64,000 bases of DNA from Yinghuangia sp035454725 (lineage in GTDB: Bacteria > Actinomycetota > Actinomycetes > Streptomycetales > Streptomycetaceae). The notes under the pieces were generated by a model. That model saw only the letters and a program-made list of their open reading frames with translations, searched no databases and had not been told where the DNA came from. The stretch spans positions 1 to 64,000 of the forward strand of contig NZ_JBPKBI010000012.1 in the NCBI RefSeq assembly GCF_051388935.1, in the 5' to 3' direction. Positions 43,542 through 52,051 of the stretch are shown here, one piece after another. Both the position numbers and the translations under genes were made by a program. Every line of letters begins with the position of its first letter. The stretch's first letter is position 1.

Positions 43542-43817
43542 GTGACCAATCCCGGTTTCCACGACGGCAACGCCCTCGCGGGCCCGCTGTCCGAGATCTT
43601 CGCCCTCGACGTGACAACCGCGCGCCGGCGCTGCCCTGGTTGCGGAAGGGAAGCGACCGTGGCTGCCCTTCGTGTCTACGACTCCGGCCCGGCCGCGGTC
43701 GCGCGCTGCCCCGGATGCGAGCAGGTGGCTCTGCGCGTGGCCCGCCACGGCGGCACTTTGTGGCTGGACTTCGGCAACGGCGGCGCGCTGAGGTTCCGCG
43801 TGGCCGATGGCGTCTGA
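43542..43817 (+). CDS. DUF6510 family zinc ribbon-like protein
   Basis: 91 residues. DGNALAGPLSEIFALDVTTARRRCPGCGREAT opens the family, and two Cys-x2-Cys pairs (CPGC near residue 31 and CPGC near 57) should hold one zinc ion. The family is typical of actinobacteria and usually encoded beside ferredoxin reductase and YedY/MsrP-like oxidoreductase genes, as here. GTG 43542 follows CCGGAGGATCAGC. A 16-bp stem terminator follows within 20 bases, so it is a separate transcript convergent with the reductase gene. Confidence 0.75.
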   Translation: MTNPGFHDGNALAGPLSEIFALDVTTARRRCPGCGREATVAALRVYDSGPAAVARCPGCEQVALRVARHGGTLWLDFGNGGALRFRVADGV

Positions 43818-43831
43818 ACAACCGCGGTGCC

Positions 43832-43866
43832 CGGGTGGCCCGCACGGCTGCCGTGCGGGCCACCCG
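43832..43866. terminator. Bidirectional hairpin terminator
   Basis: Sixteen consecutive pairs, CGGGTGGCCCGCACGG (43832-43847) against CCGTGCGGGCCACCCG (43851-43866), with a 3-base loop, between convergent DUF6510 and ferredoxin reductase genes. Confidence 0.75.
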
Positions 43867-43912
43867 ATCCGTCCGGGGCTTCACCCATCGGAAGGGCCCG
43901 CGGCGACGCCGG

Positions 43913-44626
43913 TCAGCCGAAGCGCTCGGTGCGGATGCGCGCGGCGTCGTGCCCGATACCGACCAGCAGCCCTGCGGCGTGCTCCACGAACACGGTCGGA
44001 CCGCACACGAAGCACAGCGGGCGGTCGTCGGGCCGCCAACCGGGGGTGTCGAGGTCAGCCGCCGTCATGCGGCCGACCGGACGGGGGTGGTCCTCCGGGG
44101 AGACGCGCGTGTACACGTACGAGACGTCCACCCCGTCGGCGTCGGCGAAACGATCCAAGTCGGCACCGAACCACCGCTGGGAGCGGTCCCGCAGCGAATA
44201 CGCCAGCCGGAACGGCGGTGGGTCGGCCGCCTGTTCGCGGACCCGCAGCATCGCCGCCAGCGGAGCCACGCCAGACCCTCCGGCGACCAGCAGCACCGGG
44301 TCGCGCCGTTCCGGATGCCATACGAACCACCCGCCCAGCGGACCGCGGATCTGCACCTCCGCGCCGACCGGCAGGTCATCCGCGAGATACGGCGACACCT
44401 CCCCGTCCGGCACCGGCTGCACCGCGATGCGCAGTCCGTCGCCGGGAGGCGCACTCAGCGAATAGCTGCGGACCGCCTGGTAGCCGTCCTCCGCGGTGAG
44501 ACGCACGTCGATGTGCTGGCCCGCCAGGTGGCCCGGCCACGCCGGGACGGAGAACACCAGAGTGCGGGCCGTCTCCGTCTCCGGCACTCGCTCCACCAGC
44601 CGCGCGCGACGCCAGGGCCCCGGCAT
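43913..44626 (-). CDS. FAD-binding ferredoxin-type reductase
   Basis: 237 residues. FNR-fold: FAD-binding RSYSLSAPPGDG (61-72), then VQIRGPLGGWFVW, NAD(P)-binding LLVAGGSGVAPLAAML and the C-terminal CGPTVFVEHAAGLL. No 2Fe-2S domain, so it passes electrons to a separate partner. The upstream molybdopterin enzyme (44628-45227, same strand, 1 base between stop and start) is the likely recipient. This two-gene unit is conserved with DUF6510 in actinomycetes. ATG 44626 has GGGGGGATTGAG ahead. Confidence 0.88.
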   Translation of the reverse strand: MPGPWRRARLVERVPETETARTLVFSVPAWPGHLAGQHIDVRLTAEDGYQAVRSYSLSAPPGDGLRIAVQPVPDGEVSPYLADDLPVGAEVQIRGPLGGWFVWHPERRDPVLLVAGGSGVAPLAAMLRVREQAADPPPFRLAYSLRDRSQRWFGADLDRFADADGVDVSYVYTRVSPEDHPRPVGRMTAADLDTPGWRPDDRPLCFVCGPTVFVEHAAGLLVGIGHDAARIRTERFG

Positions 44627-44627
44627 C

Positions 44628-45227
44628 TCAATCCCCCCAGTAGCGCTGCTCGCGCCACGGGTCACCGTAGTCGTGGTAGCCCAGTGACTCCCAGAATCCC
44701 TGCTCGTCTCGTTCCATCAGCCGGATCCCGCGGACCCATTTCGCCGACTTCCAGAAGTACAGGTGCGGGATCAACATGCGTGCGGGGCCGCCGTGTTCGG
44801 GCGGCAGCGGTTGTCCGTCGTACTCGTGGACGATCCAGGCCCGCCCGTTCGAGATGTCCGCGAGAGGCACGTTGGCCGTGTATCCGCCGTACGACTCGAC
44901 CATGGCATGGGTCGCACTCGTGTCGAGTCCGGCCAGCAGGGTGTCGACCGAGACGCCGCGCCAGGTCGTACCGAACTTCGACCAGCGGGTCACACAATGG
45001 ATGTCCACGGTCGGCTTCTCCTGCGGGAGGGCCTGGAACTCCGCCCAGGTCCAACGCCGTTGGCCGCCGTTGGTGTCGGTGACCGTGAACGTCCACGTGT
45101 CCAAGGGGACGGCCGGTGTGGGGCCGGCCGACAGTACGGGGAAGCCGTCCGCCTCGAACTGCCCTGGTGGCAACCGCGGATCGTCGCTGCGGTGGAAGCG
45201 TTTGAAGCCTGGTGACAGCCCGCTCAC
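44628..45227 (-). CDS. Molybdopterin-dependent sulfite-oxidase-type oxidoreductase
   Basis: 199 residues. Catalytic-domain motifs: a molybdenum-cysteine region at DIHCVTRWSKFGTTWRGV (C78), VESYGGYTANVPLADI, EYDGQPLPPEHGGPARMLIPHLYFWKSAKWVRGI, and a C-terminal GYHDYGDPW. It resembles YedY/MsrP and small bacterial sulfite oxidases without a dimerisation domain. No Tat signal is seen, so a cytoplasmic enzyme coupled to the adjacent reductase is likely. The GTG start 45227 is supported by GGAGCAC. Substrate unknown; methionine sulfoxide repair is one possibility. Confidence 0.85.
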   Translation of the reverse strand: MSGLSPGFKRFHRSDDPRLPPGQFEADGFPVLSAGPTPAVPLDTWTFTVTDTNGGQRRWTWAEFQALPQEKPTVDIHCVTRWSKFGTTWRGVSVDTLLAGLDTSATHAMVESYGGYTANVPLADISNGRAWIVHEYDGQPLPPEHGGPARMLIPHLYFWKSAKWVRGIRLMERDEQGFWESLGYHDYGDPWREQRYWGD

Positions 45228-45550
45228 GTGTGCTCCGTTCGTTGGGCGGCTCGGACCGCATTCACCATCGCAGCACGGATAACGTCTGCCCGACTTTGTT
45301 CCTGTGTGTCCCTCGTGGCCTGCGGCTGCGTCACCCGGACAGACGCACTGCGCCGGGCCGTCGGGAACCTGCCGGGCGGGGAGGCTCCGGACCAGGAGTG
45401 ATGCCGCGCCGGGCCGGGCATAGCGGTGGCCGGTCTCGTTCCCGTCCTCGGCGGCGCTCCCCGCCACCGACCGGCGGTGCGGGGCGGCCCGGCCGAGCCG
45501 ATCGGCCACTCGCTCCTCGTGGAGCGCCCCTGACGGGTGGAGGCGACGCG

Positions 45551-46033
45551 GTGCAGACGTTCCTGCCCTATGCGGATTTCCGGGCCACGGCCCTGGTCCT
45601 GGACCGCCGTCGTCTCGGCAAGCAGCGGGTGGAGGCGTTGCAGGTGCTGCGCGGCCTTGTCGTGCCCGGCTACGGGTGGCGCCACCATCCGGCGGTGCGG
45701 ATGTGGGCGGGGTACGAGGAGGCGTTGGTCCGGTACGGCCTGGAAGTGTGCAAAGTGTGGCGAGAACAAGGCCATCAGGACAGCTGCGCGACCACGATGG
45801 TCGCGGATCTCCTCGCGTTCCGGCCCGGTGCCTCCGTTCGACGCCAGTCGGCGCTGGCGAACGCGCGGGAACTGCCTCCGTGGCTCGGCGACGACGCGTT
45901 CCACCGCAGCCACCAGTCGGCACTGGTCCGCAAGGAGCCGAAGACGTACGCGGCGCTCTTCTCCGGCGTGCCACCGGATCTGCCGTACGTTTGGCCGGCA
46001 TCCGACCGGGGCGACGACGCCTCAGGCGCGTGA
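45551..46033 (+). CDS. MSMEG_6728 family protein (pyrimidine dimer DNA glycosylase-like)
   Basis: 160 residues. QTFLPYADFRATALVLDRRRLGKQRVEALQVLRGLV (2-37) and HHPAVRMWAGYEEALVRYGLEVC match the actinobacterial MSMEG_6728 family, whose fold recalls T4 endonuclease V-like pyrimidine dimer glycosylases. The function is not established. The C-terminus (FHRSHQSALVRKEPKTYAALF) also fits. GTG 45551 follows GGTGGAGGCGACGCG. It stands alone on the plus strand. Confidence 0.75.
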   Translation: MQTFLPYADFRATALVLDRRRLGKQRVEALQVLRGLVVPGYGWRHHPAVRMWAGYEEALVRYGLEVCKVWREQGHQDSCATTMVADLLAFRPGASVRRQSALANARELPPWLGDDAFHRSHQSALVRKEPKTYAALFSGVPPDLPYVWPASDRGDDASGA

Positions 46034-46311
46034 GGAAGCCGCAGCGGCGTTCGCTTCGCTTGGCCTGGCGGCATGGGAAGACCTGGTGCCATGGTGGGCA
46101 CACCCTCGCGGACGTGACCACCGAGGCGGCGCCGGTGGCCGTGAAGCCGGTGGGCGTGATCGATGTGCGCACCTGACGGCGATGCGTCCGCCCCCGACAC
46201 TCCCCCGGCACCACGACGGCCGACGAGGTGGGGACCCGCCTTCGGCGTCGACGCCGTTGCCCGCGTTCCGCCCGTCACCGGTGGCCGGGGGGCGTGATGC
46301 AAGATGGGGGC

Positions 46312-46665
46312 ATGAGCATCGTGAAGATCAATGTCCTCGAAGTGCCCGCCGAGACCCGGGAAACGCTGGAGAAGCGCTTCGCCGCACGGGCCGGGGCCGT
46401 GGAGTCGTCGGACGGCTTCGAGTGGTTCGAGCTGCTGCGTCCGGTGGACGGGACCGACAAGTACCTCGTCTACACGCGCTGGCGCAGCGAGGAGGACTTC
46501 GAGAACTGGTTGAAGGGCCCGATGCAGGCCGCCCACACCGGGCGTCAGGCGGGCGGTTCGCCGGCCGACCACCCCCACGGCGGCGAGGCTCCGAAGCCCG
46601 CGGCCTCCGGCTCGACCTTGTGGTCCTTCGAGGTGGTACAGCAGGCAGCCCCGAAACAGGCGTAA
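46312..46665 (+). CDS. Antibiotic-biosynthesis/heme monooxygenase (ABM) family protein
   Basis: 117 residues. Dimeric alpha-beta barrel: MSIVKINVLEVPAETRETLEKRFAARAG, FEWFELLRPVDG, KYLVYTRWRSEEDFENWL. This pattern is close to the MhuD/HmoA-type haem-degrading enzymes, with an actinobacterial insertion near the C-terminus (GSPADHPHGGEAP). Haem ligand residues cannot be settled from sequence. ATG 46312 with GATGGGGG ahead. A 12-bp hairpin terminator follows. Confidence 0.75.
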   Translation: MSIVKINVLEVPAETRETLEKRFAARAGAVESSDGFEWFELLRPVDGTDKYLVYTRWRSEEDFENWLKGPMQAAHTGRQAGGSPADHPHGGEAPKPAASGSTLWSFEVVQQAAPKQA

Positions 46666-46710
46666 GCGTCGGCGGATCATGCCATGCCGCGGCGTCCGCG
46701 GTTGGTCGGA

Positions 46711-46741
46711 CGAGGTCACAGCTCTGCGGGCTGTGACCTCG
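46711..46741 (+). terminator. Perfect hairpin terminator
   Basis: CGAGGTCACAGC (46711-46722) pairs fully with GCTGTGACCTCG (46730-46741) over a 7-base loop, followed by TCCCGTTGT. About 45 bases after the ABM-type gene. Confidence 0.75.
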
Positions 46742-46883
46742 TCCCGTTGTCGTGGTGCCGCAAGGCGTCGTGGCTCGCGTGTGGAGGCAGACTTCACCGC
46801 CGGACTGTCGCGGCAATGAGGTTGGGGTGCCGGGTGGTTCGTCCCTGGCAAGCCACAGTGCCGGGCGCGGCTCCGACGATGCG

Positions 46884-47612
46884 TCAGGTGTGAGCCCGAA
46901 GCGATTCCTGCACCTGGCGTTGTGTGATGACCTGCTCCTGCGGCGGAGCAGTGGTGTCACAGGGCCCGCCTGCACCCGTCACCGTCGTCTCGATTCGCTC
47001 CTGGCCCTTCTCCTCGACCTGCCCCACAACGGCGGGTTCACCCTTCGCGGCGACGAACACGGTGTTGCGCACACCGTCAGCGTCGGTCCAGGACAGGGGT
47101 ATCGCCTTCGTGCCGTTGAAGTCCGTGCTCGGTCCCTTGACGAGGGCGTCGTGGTTGCCGTCGAAGAAGCCGACGCTTTCCTGCCCGCCGTCGCTCTCGC
47201 TCACCACGAACTTCCCGTCGACGACGCTCGCGAGCGCGGTGATCGACGCCGGATCGGTCCGCCCGGCCTGACGTGCCCAGAACTCCGCGGGGGCCTTGAG
47301 GTACGACTTGCCTCCCGTCTCGACGACTTCGGCGTCCAGCCCGTCCACGGTCATGGTGGCCCGCAGGGAACTCGTGTTGCCGTCAGGGGAGATCGCCATG
47401 CACGCCGTCATCTGCTGCGGTGTGCCCTGCGCGTCGGTGCCCTGCCCCGAGACCATCACCGTCCGCTGCTCCCGGGTGATGTCATTCGCTTCCTCCGCAA
47501 GCTCTTTGGGCTTGGCGTCCGTGTTGTCGTCCGAGTCCTCACCGCACGCGGCCACGGAAACCACGGCAGCGACCGCGGCGCAGACGGTGACGGGTACATG
47601 CCGAGAACGCAC
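46884..47612 (-). CDS. LppX/LprG-like lipoprotein
   Basis: 242 residues. Signal peptide ending in the lipobox VAAC (C23), then a charged linker and a fold with TVMVSGQGTDAQG ... SSLRATMTVDGLDAEVVETGG and a second SESDGG region. The length and pattern fit the LppX_LprAFG group of exported lipid-binding or transporter-assistant lipoproteins, though identity is low by eye. GTG 47612 follows CCTTGGAGGACAG. It is convergent with the ABM gene, with terminator 46711-46741 between. Confidence 0.7.
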   Translation of the reverse strand: MRSRHVPVTVCAAVAAVVSVAACGEDSDDNTDAKPKELAEEANDITREQRTVMVSGQGTDAQGTPQQMTACMAISPDGNTSSLRATMTVDGLDAEVVETGGKSYLKAPAEFWARQAGRTDPASITALASVVDGKFVVSESDGGQESVGFFDGNHDALVKGPSTDFNGTKAIPLSWTDADGVRNTVFVAAKGEPAVVGQVEEKGQERIETTVTGAGGPCDTTAPPQEQVITQRQVQESLRAHT

Positions 47613-47782
47613 CTGTCCTCCAAGGGATTTGACGAGTCAACGTGCAACCACGGCTGCCCGCCGACGCGCCGGACATGCGCAACCGCCCCTCGGGCCCGCG
47701 CGATTCGGACACCGCAGCCGTTCGCACATGGGCCGCCGCAGATCCGAACGTCGCCGGGGAGATCGGACCGGCGGCCGGCTGG

Positions 47783-49333
47783 TCAGTGCGCGGTGTCGTC
47801 CCCGAGTTCGTGGTCCTTGAGGAGGAACCAGGCCAGGACGGCGGCGGTGAGCAGGACGGCGGCGCCTGCCGCGGACGCGATGCGCAGGCCGTCCACGAAG
47901 GCGTCCTGCGCGGCGGTGAGCATCCGGGCCGCTTCCTGGCCGGGCAGGCCGGCGGCGGTCCGGGCGGCGGCGCCGAGGGATTCGTGCGCGCTCGACGCGG
48001 CGTCGGCCGGGACGCCGTCGGGGATGGGGAACCGACGGTAGACGCCGGTGACGATCGAGCCGAGCACGGCGATGCCGAGCGCGGCGCCGAGCTCGTATGC
48101 GGTCTCCGACACTGCGGACGCGGCCCCCGCGCGTTCCTTGGGCACGCTGGAGAGAATCACGTCGGCGGTGACTGCGAACGCGAAGCCGGCGCCGAGTCCG
48201 ACGAGAAGCAGGCAGCCGCCGACGAGCAGATAGCCGCTGCCGGGTGCCAGAGCGGTGAGCCCACCGAGTGCGGCGCCGACGATCCCGAGGCCGCCTCCCA
48301 CGACGATCCGCACGGAGAACCGGCGTGCGGCCGCGCCCGCGACGAGGCTGGCGGCGACCGCGCCGACGGCAGCGGGCAGTTCCGCCACGCCGGCCTGCAA
48401 CGGGCTGCGGCCCTGCACGAGTTGGAGGAACTGCGAGAGGAAGAACAGCAGACCGGACAGACCGAGCACCGCGAGGAGGTCGGCGGCCACGGCCGTGGAG
48501 AATTCGCGGCGACGGAACAGCCGTACGTCGAGGAGCGGAGCCGCGAGGCGCGGCTGACGGCGGACGAACGCGGTGAGCGCGGCCACGCCGGCGACCGCGG
48601 CGAGGGCGGCCGGCGCGCCGGGGCCGTGCGCGGCGGTCTCCTTGATCGCGTACACGACGGACACCATGCCGACGAGGGACATGGCGACGCTGGGCACGTC
48701 CCAGGGCCCTGGTGCCGGATCGCGGGATTCGGGCAGGAGCCGCACACCCGCGATCACCAGCAGGGCCATGACCGGCACGTTGACGAGGAAGACCGAGCCC
48801 CACCAGTAGTGCTCCAGCAGGAATCCGCCGATGACAGGGCCGAGGGCGGCGCCGGCGGACGCGCTGGACGCCCATATGCCGATGGCGAGGCTGCGTTCAC
48901 GCGGGTCGTGGAACAGGTTGCGGATGAGTGCGAGGGTGGCGGGCATGAGCGTGGCGCCGGCGACGCCGAGGAGCGCGCGGGCGGCGATCATCATCTCCGG
49001 GGAGCTCGCGTACGCGTTGAGCACGGACACCAGGCCGAAGGCCACCGCACCGGTGAGCAGCAGTTTCTTGCGTCCGATGCGGTCGCCGAGGCTGCCCATC
49101 GACACGAGCAGACCGGCGATGACGAACGAGTACACGTCGCCGATCCACAACAACTGGGTGCCGGAAGGGGCGAGGTCCTCGCTGATGAAAGGGGTCGCCA
49201 GGGCCAGGACGGTCGCGTCGACGGCCACGAGGAGCACGGCGAGCACCAGGACGGCGAGCGCGATCCAGCGCCCGGGGCGCTTCTCGTACGCCTCGGCTGC
49301 GGGCCCGGGGACGGCAGAGGTCACGGTGGTCAT
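47783..49333 (-). CDS. DHA2-type drug:H+ antiporter (MFS, 14 TM)
   Basis: 516 residues, 14 hydrophobic segments. LAVLLVAVDATVLALATPFISEDLAPSGTQLLWIGDVYSFVIAGLL, motif A loop GSLGDRIGRKKLLL and motif C ALGPVIGGFLLEHYWW are DHA2/QacA-type. Exports hydrophobic or cationic compounds. ATG 49333 overlaps the stop of the TetR gene (ATGA, 49330-49333), so both are translated from one transcript under the operator at 49933-49964. The substrate cannot be read. Confidence 0.9.
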   Translation of the reverse strand: MTTVTSAVPGPAAEAYEKRPGRWIALAVLVLAVLLVAVDATVLALATPFISEDLAPSGTQLLWIGDVYSFVIAGLLVSMGSLGDRIGRKKLLLTGAVAFGLVSVLNAYASSPEMMIAARALLGVAGATLMPATLALIRNLFHDPRERSLAIGIWASSASAGAALGPVIGGFLLEHYWWGSVFLVNVPVMALLVIAGVRLLPESRDPAPGPWDVPSVAMSLVGMVSVVYAIKETAAHGPGAPAALAAVAGVAALTAFVRRQPRLAAPLLDVRLFRRREFSTAVAADLLAVLGLSGLLFFLSQFLQLVQGRSPLQAGVAELPAAVGAVAASLVAGAAARRFSVRIVVGGGLGIVGAALGGLTALAPGSGYLLVGGCLLLVGLGAGFAFAVTADVILSSVPKERAGAASAVSETAYELGAALGIAVLGSIVTGVYRRFPIPDGVPADAASSAHESLGAAARTAAGLPGQEAARMLTAAQDAFVDGLRIASAAGAAVLLTAAVLAWFLLKDHELGDDTAH

Positions 49334-49914
49334 GTGCGGGTTTCCTTCGACGGCTCGCGCGGTCGGTCCTGCGGCCGGTCCTGGCGGGTGACGCCGCCGA
49401 GGAGAAGCTCGGAGACCATGTAGGGGTAGTCGCGGGCAGCGGTTTTGCCGGCCTGGACGGCCCACGCCCCGCCGGCGACGAGGCTGTGGAACGCCTCGGT
49501 GAGCCAGGCCGGGGTCAGGTCGATCCGGAATTCCCCGGCTTCCTGGCCGCGCTGGAAGAGGGCGTGGATACGGGCGTCGACGCGTTCCCATCCCGCGTTG
49601 GTCGCGCCGTTCTCGAAGAGCTGGTTCTCGGTGAACAGGAAGGCCATGAACGCCGCGATCGGCTCGGACTCGGCGACCAGGCGGCGCAACGCCTCGCGGG
49701 CGGGTCCCTCGTCGGTGCGGGCCCGGTCGAGGGCCTCCTCCAACTGCCGGATCGCCAGCTCTTCGAGCGCACGGACGAGGGCGTCGCGGCCCGCGAAGTG
49801 GCGGTGCAGGGTCGCCCGGCTGATGCCGGCGGCTCTGGCGATCTCGTCCTGGGTGGCGTTCGCGTTGCGGCTCAGAAGCTCGGCGGCGTCGCGGAGAACA
49901 CGCTCTCGATCCAT
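49330..49914 (-). CDS. TetR family repressor of the DHA2 efflux gene
   Basis: 194 residues from ATG 49914. HTH: VLRDAAELLSRNANATQDEIARAAGISRATLHRHFAGRDALVRA, typical TetR. C-terminal ligand domain with LTPAWLTEAFHSLVAGGAWAVQAG. Two earlier in-frame ATGs (49947 and 49938) lie within the 32-bp operator, so the 49914 start is preferred, although 49947 cannot be excluded. The stop overlaps the DHA2 start (ATGA), forming a two-gene operon with self-control. Confidence 0.85.
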   Translation of the reverse strand: MDRERVLRDAAELLSRNANATQDEIARAAGISRATLHRHFAGRDALVRALEELAIRQLEEALDRARTDEGPAREALRRLVAESEPIAAFMAFLFTENQLFENGATNAGWERVDARIHALFQRGQEAGEFRIDLTPAWLTEAFHSLVAGGAWAVQAGKTAARDYPYMVSELLLGGVTRQDRPQDRPREPSKETRT

Positions 49915-49932
49915 GGTCACAAGACGATGATA

Positions 49933-49964
49933 GCTCATATGAGACATTGGTGTCTCATATGAGC
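49933..49964. promoter_or_regulatory. Perfect TetR operator
   Basis: GCTCATATGAGACA (49933-49946), spacer TTGG, then TGTCTCATATGAGC (49951-49964): 14 of 14 pairs match. Each half contains the self-complementary CATATG, so two dimers could bind. It lies just upstream of the tetR-DHA2 operon. Confidence 0.85.
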
Positions 49965-50297
49965 TTCGTACGTCCTCGCTTCGCGGGTCACGCCTGTTCG
50001 CGGTTCACGCCTGTTCGTGCTGCGTCGTCGCGGCCGAGTCGTATTCGGTCTGCGCGTCTGCGCGGCCGTACTGGTCGGCGCGCGGTCGTCACCGTTCGGC
50101 GGTTGGCGGGCGAGCGTCAGGCCGCCGCGGTGGTGGGGGCCGTCGCGAGAAGAGCACGGGCCCGCCTCGCGCGCCGGCTGCGCGGTCGGTTGTGTCGCGC
50201 CGTACGTCTCAGGTGCCACGCTGTGTACGCCTCGGGACTGATGCGTCGACGCATGCGGAGCTCGTAGCCTCCGGTGGTCAATTGCTTTGGGGGATCG
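49965..50297. other. Intergenic, no gene
   Basis: About 330 bases downstream (plus direction) of the operator. No gene recognised. Confidence 0.45.
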
Positions 50298-50912
50298 ATG
50301 GTTTCGGCTGTCATGGACAGGCCGGCTTGGCGCAGGGTGTGGAACCGTCGGCCGGGTGACCCGCCCAAGCGCGTGTTCTGGACGTTGCTCGCGCTGACCG
50401 CTGCGGGCACATTGTGGCTGCGGAGCATCCCGCTGGGTGATTTCTTCGCTCAGTTGGTCGCGCTGTGGGTGTGGTTCGGGCTGGCGGTCGCGTGGCTGGC
50501 GTTGCTGGTGTCGGGGTTGGTCCGCCGCGAGGGACGGGCGCGGCTGCGTACCGCGAGGACCCGCGTCCGCTGGCTCGTGGCACCGGTGCTGGTGGTCGTG
50601 CTCATCGCGGCGTTGTACTTCCAGGTGTCCCTGCGTGCCCGCTTCGCGCTGTCCGAGGCCGCGCTGAGGAAGATCGCCGTCGCGACCGCGGAGGGCCGCG
50701 CGGTGGAGCTGGGTCAGGCAGGCCTGTACCGAGTCACCGAAGCCGAGGCGGTGCCGGACGGCGTCCTGCTGACGCTCGACGGGGCGGACGGCTTCCTCAC
50801 GACCGGCGGCGGGTTCGGCTACTTCCCGAACGGCGTTCCTCCCATGGCCAATCGGGACGTCAGGTTCACCCACGTGTGGGGTGCCTGGTACTCGTGGTGG
50901 GAGGCGTTCTAA
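50298..50912 (+). CDS. Predicted membrane protein of unknown family
   Basis: 204 residues from ATG 50298. Three hydrophobic segments (about 28-45, 50-70, 93-113), then a soluble region with Gly-rich and Trp-rich tail (TTGGGFGYFPNGVPP, VWGAWYSWWEAF). No family recognised; the tail might be exposed outside the membrane. No operon partner within 100 bases and no strong ribosome binding site, so the start is provisional. Confidence 0.6.
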   Translation: MVSAVMDRPAWRRVWNRRPGDPPKRVFWTLLALTAAGTLWLRSIPLGDFFAQLVALWVWFGLAVAWLALLVSGLVRREGRARLRTARTRVRWLVAPVLVVVLIAALYFQVSLRARFALSEAALRKIAVATAEGRAVELGQAGLYRVTEAEAVPDGVLLTLDGADGFLTTGGGFGYFPNGVPPMANRDVRFTHVWGAWYSWWEAF

Positions 50913-51020
50913 ACGTGGTCGGTGCGGCCCGGAACTGTGTAGGTGCGGCTGTGCCCTGCGGCCCGGACACTGCACGAGGCGGGTGGCGTCGTACCGCAGA
51001 CCGTCGCGGAAGGAGGCCGG

Positions 51021-51965
51021 TCAGGCGCTCCGGAGACCGGCCAACGTCGCCGTCTCCGCCGCGATCTCGCCCCAGAGCGGCGCGGGGAGGTCGTGGCCCA
51101 CTCCGGGAAAGGTGCGGAGCCTTGCCCCGGGCACGGCTTCGGCGGTGGCCCGCGCCGCGGCGACGCGGAGGATGGGGTCTGCCTCACCGTGGAGGACCAG
51201 GGTGGGCTTGTCCAGGGCCCCAAGCCGCGGGCCGTGCCATTGGGCGCCGATTTGGCGGCTCTGCGCCTTCTTGTCGCGTGGCCCGCTGTCCACGTCCGCC
51301 TCGACCCAGGCGCGGGCGGCCTCTTCGTCGAAGGGATAGGCGGGTGAGGCGATCCCCCGCCAAACGGCGAGGGACGCTTCGATGTCCCCCTCACGGCCCT
51401 CGGGGAACTTGGCACGAGCCAATTTGGCGAGCAGCCCGAACCGCAGATAGCGCATGACCCGCAACCCGGAGACATCGCTGGGCAGCGCGGCCGACGAGGT
51501 GACGGTCAGAACCCGGTCGGGGTGCCGCAGCGCCAGCCGCTGGGCGATCACGCCGCCGAGCGAGTGCCCGAAAACGTGGGCCTGCCGCCAGCCGAGGGCG
51601 TCCAGAACGGCGACCGCGTCGTCGGTCATGTCCTCGGAGGTGTACGCGTCGCCGCGTTTCCGGAACAGGGCCTTGAAGGGGTTGGAGGTCGAGGTGTCCG
51701 GCATGCGCGTCGACTCGCCCGCGTCGCGCTGGTCGTACCGGGCGACCTCGAAGCCGGCGTCGGCGAATGCCTCACACAACCCGGCCGGCCACCAAAAGCG
51801 CGCGGTCGCGAGGCCCATGACCAGGAGCAGCGGTGCGCCGCCCGATGAGCCCGACAGGGTGTCGTACGCGACGTCGACGTCGCCGTTGCGTGCATGTCGG
51901 GTCGGTGTCCACGCGTAGGGATGGCGGTCGGCCTGCGGGCTGTCGGTGGCGGATTTGTCAGGCAC
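51021..51965 (-). CDS. Alpha/beta hydrolase
   Basis: 314 residues. LLLVMGLATARFWWPAGLCEAFADAGFEVARYDQRDAG, nucleophile elbow GHSLGG (Ser135), PTLVLHGEADPIL and a His in GVGHDLP give a full catalytic triad layout. It resembles haloperoxidase- or lactonase-like hydrolases. GTG 51965 has GAGGAAACAG. Divergent from a TetR gene with an operator between, so likely a TetR-controlled detoxifying hydrolase. Confidence 0.86.
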   Translation of the reverse strand: MPDKSATDSPQADRHPYAWTPTRHARNGDVDVAYDTLSGSSGGAPLLLVMGLATARFWWPAGLCEAFADAGFEVARYDQRDAGESTRMPDTSTSNPFKALFRKRGDAYTSEDMTDDAVAVLDALGWRQAHVFGHSLGGVIAQRLALRHPDRVLTVTSSAALPSDVSGLRVMRYLRFGLLAKLARAKFPEGREGDIEASLAVWRGIASPAYPFDEEAARAWVEADVDSGPRDKKAQSRQIGAQWHGPRLGALDKPTLVLHGEADPILRVAAARATAEAVPGARLRTFPGVGHDLPAPLWGEIAAETATLAGLRSA

Positions 51966-51994
51966 GGCAACTGTTTCCTCTCACTGCGACTAGT

Positions 51995-52025
51995 GTTCGC
52001 AGTACAGGTTACTACTACTGCAAAC
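51995..52025. promoter_or_regulatory. Candidate TetR operator between hydrolase and tetR
   Basis: GTTCGCAGTA (51995-52004) mirrors TACTGCAAAC (52016-52025) in 9 of 10 bases, and a third GTTCGCAG lies at 52029-52036. In the 86-base AT-richer divergent gap. Confidence 0.55.
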
Positions 52026-52051
52026 GTTGTTCGCAGAAAGAGTGAGGTCAG

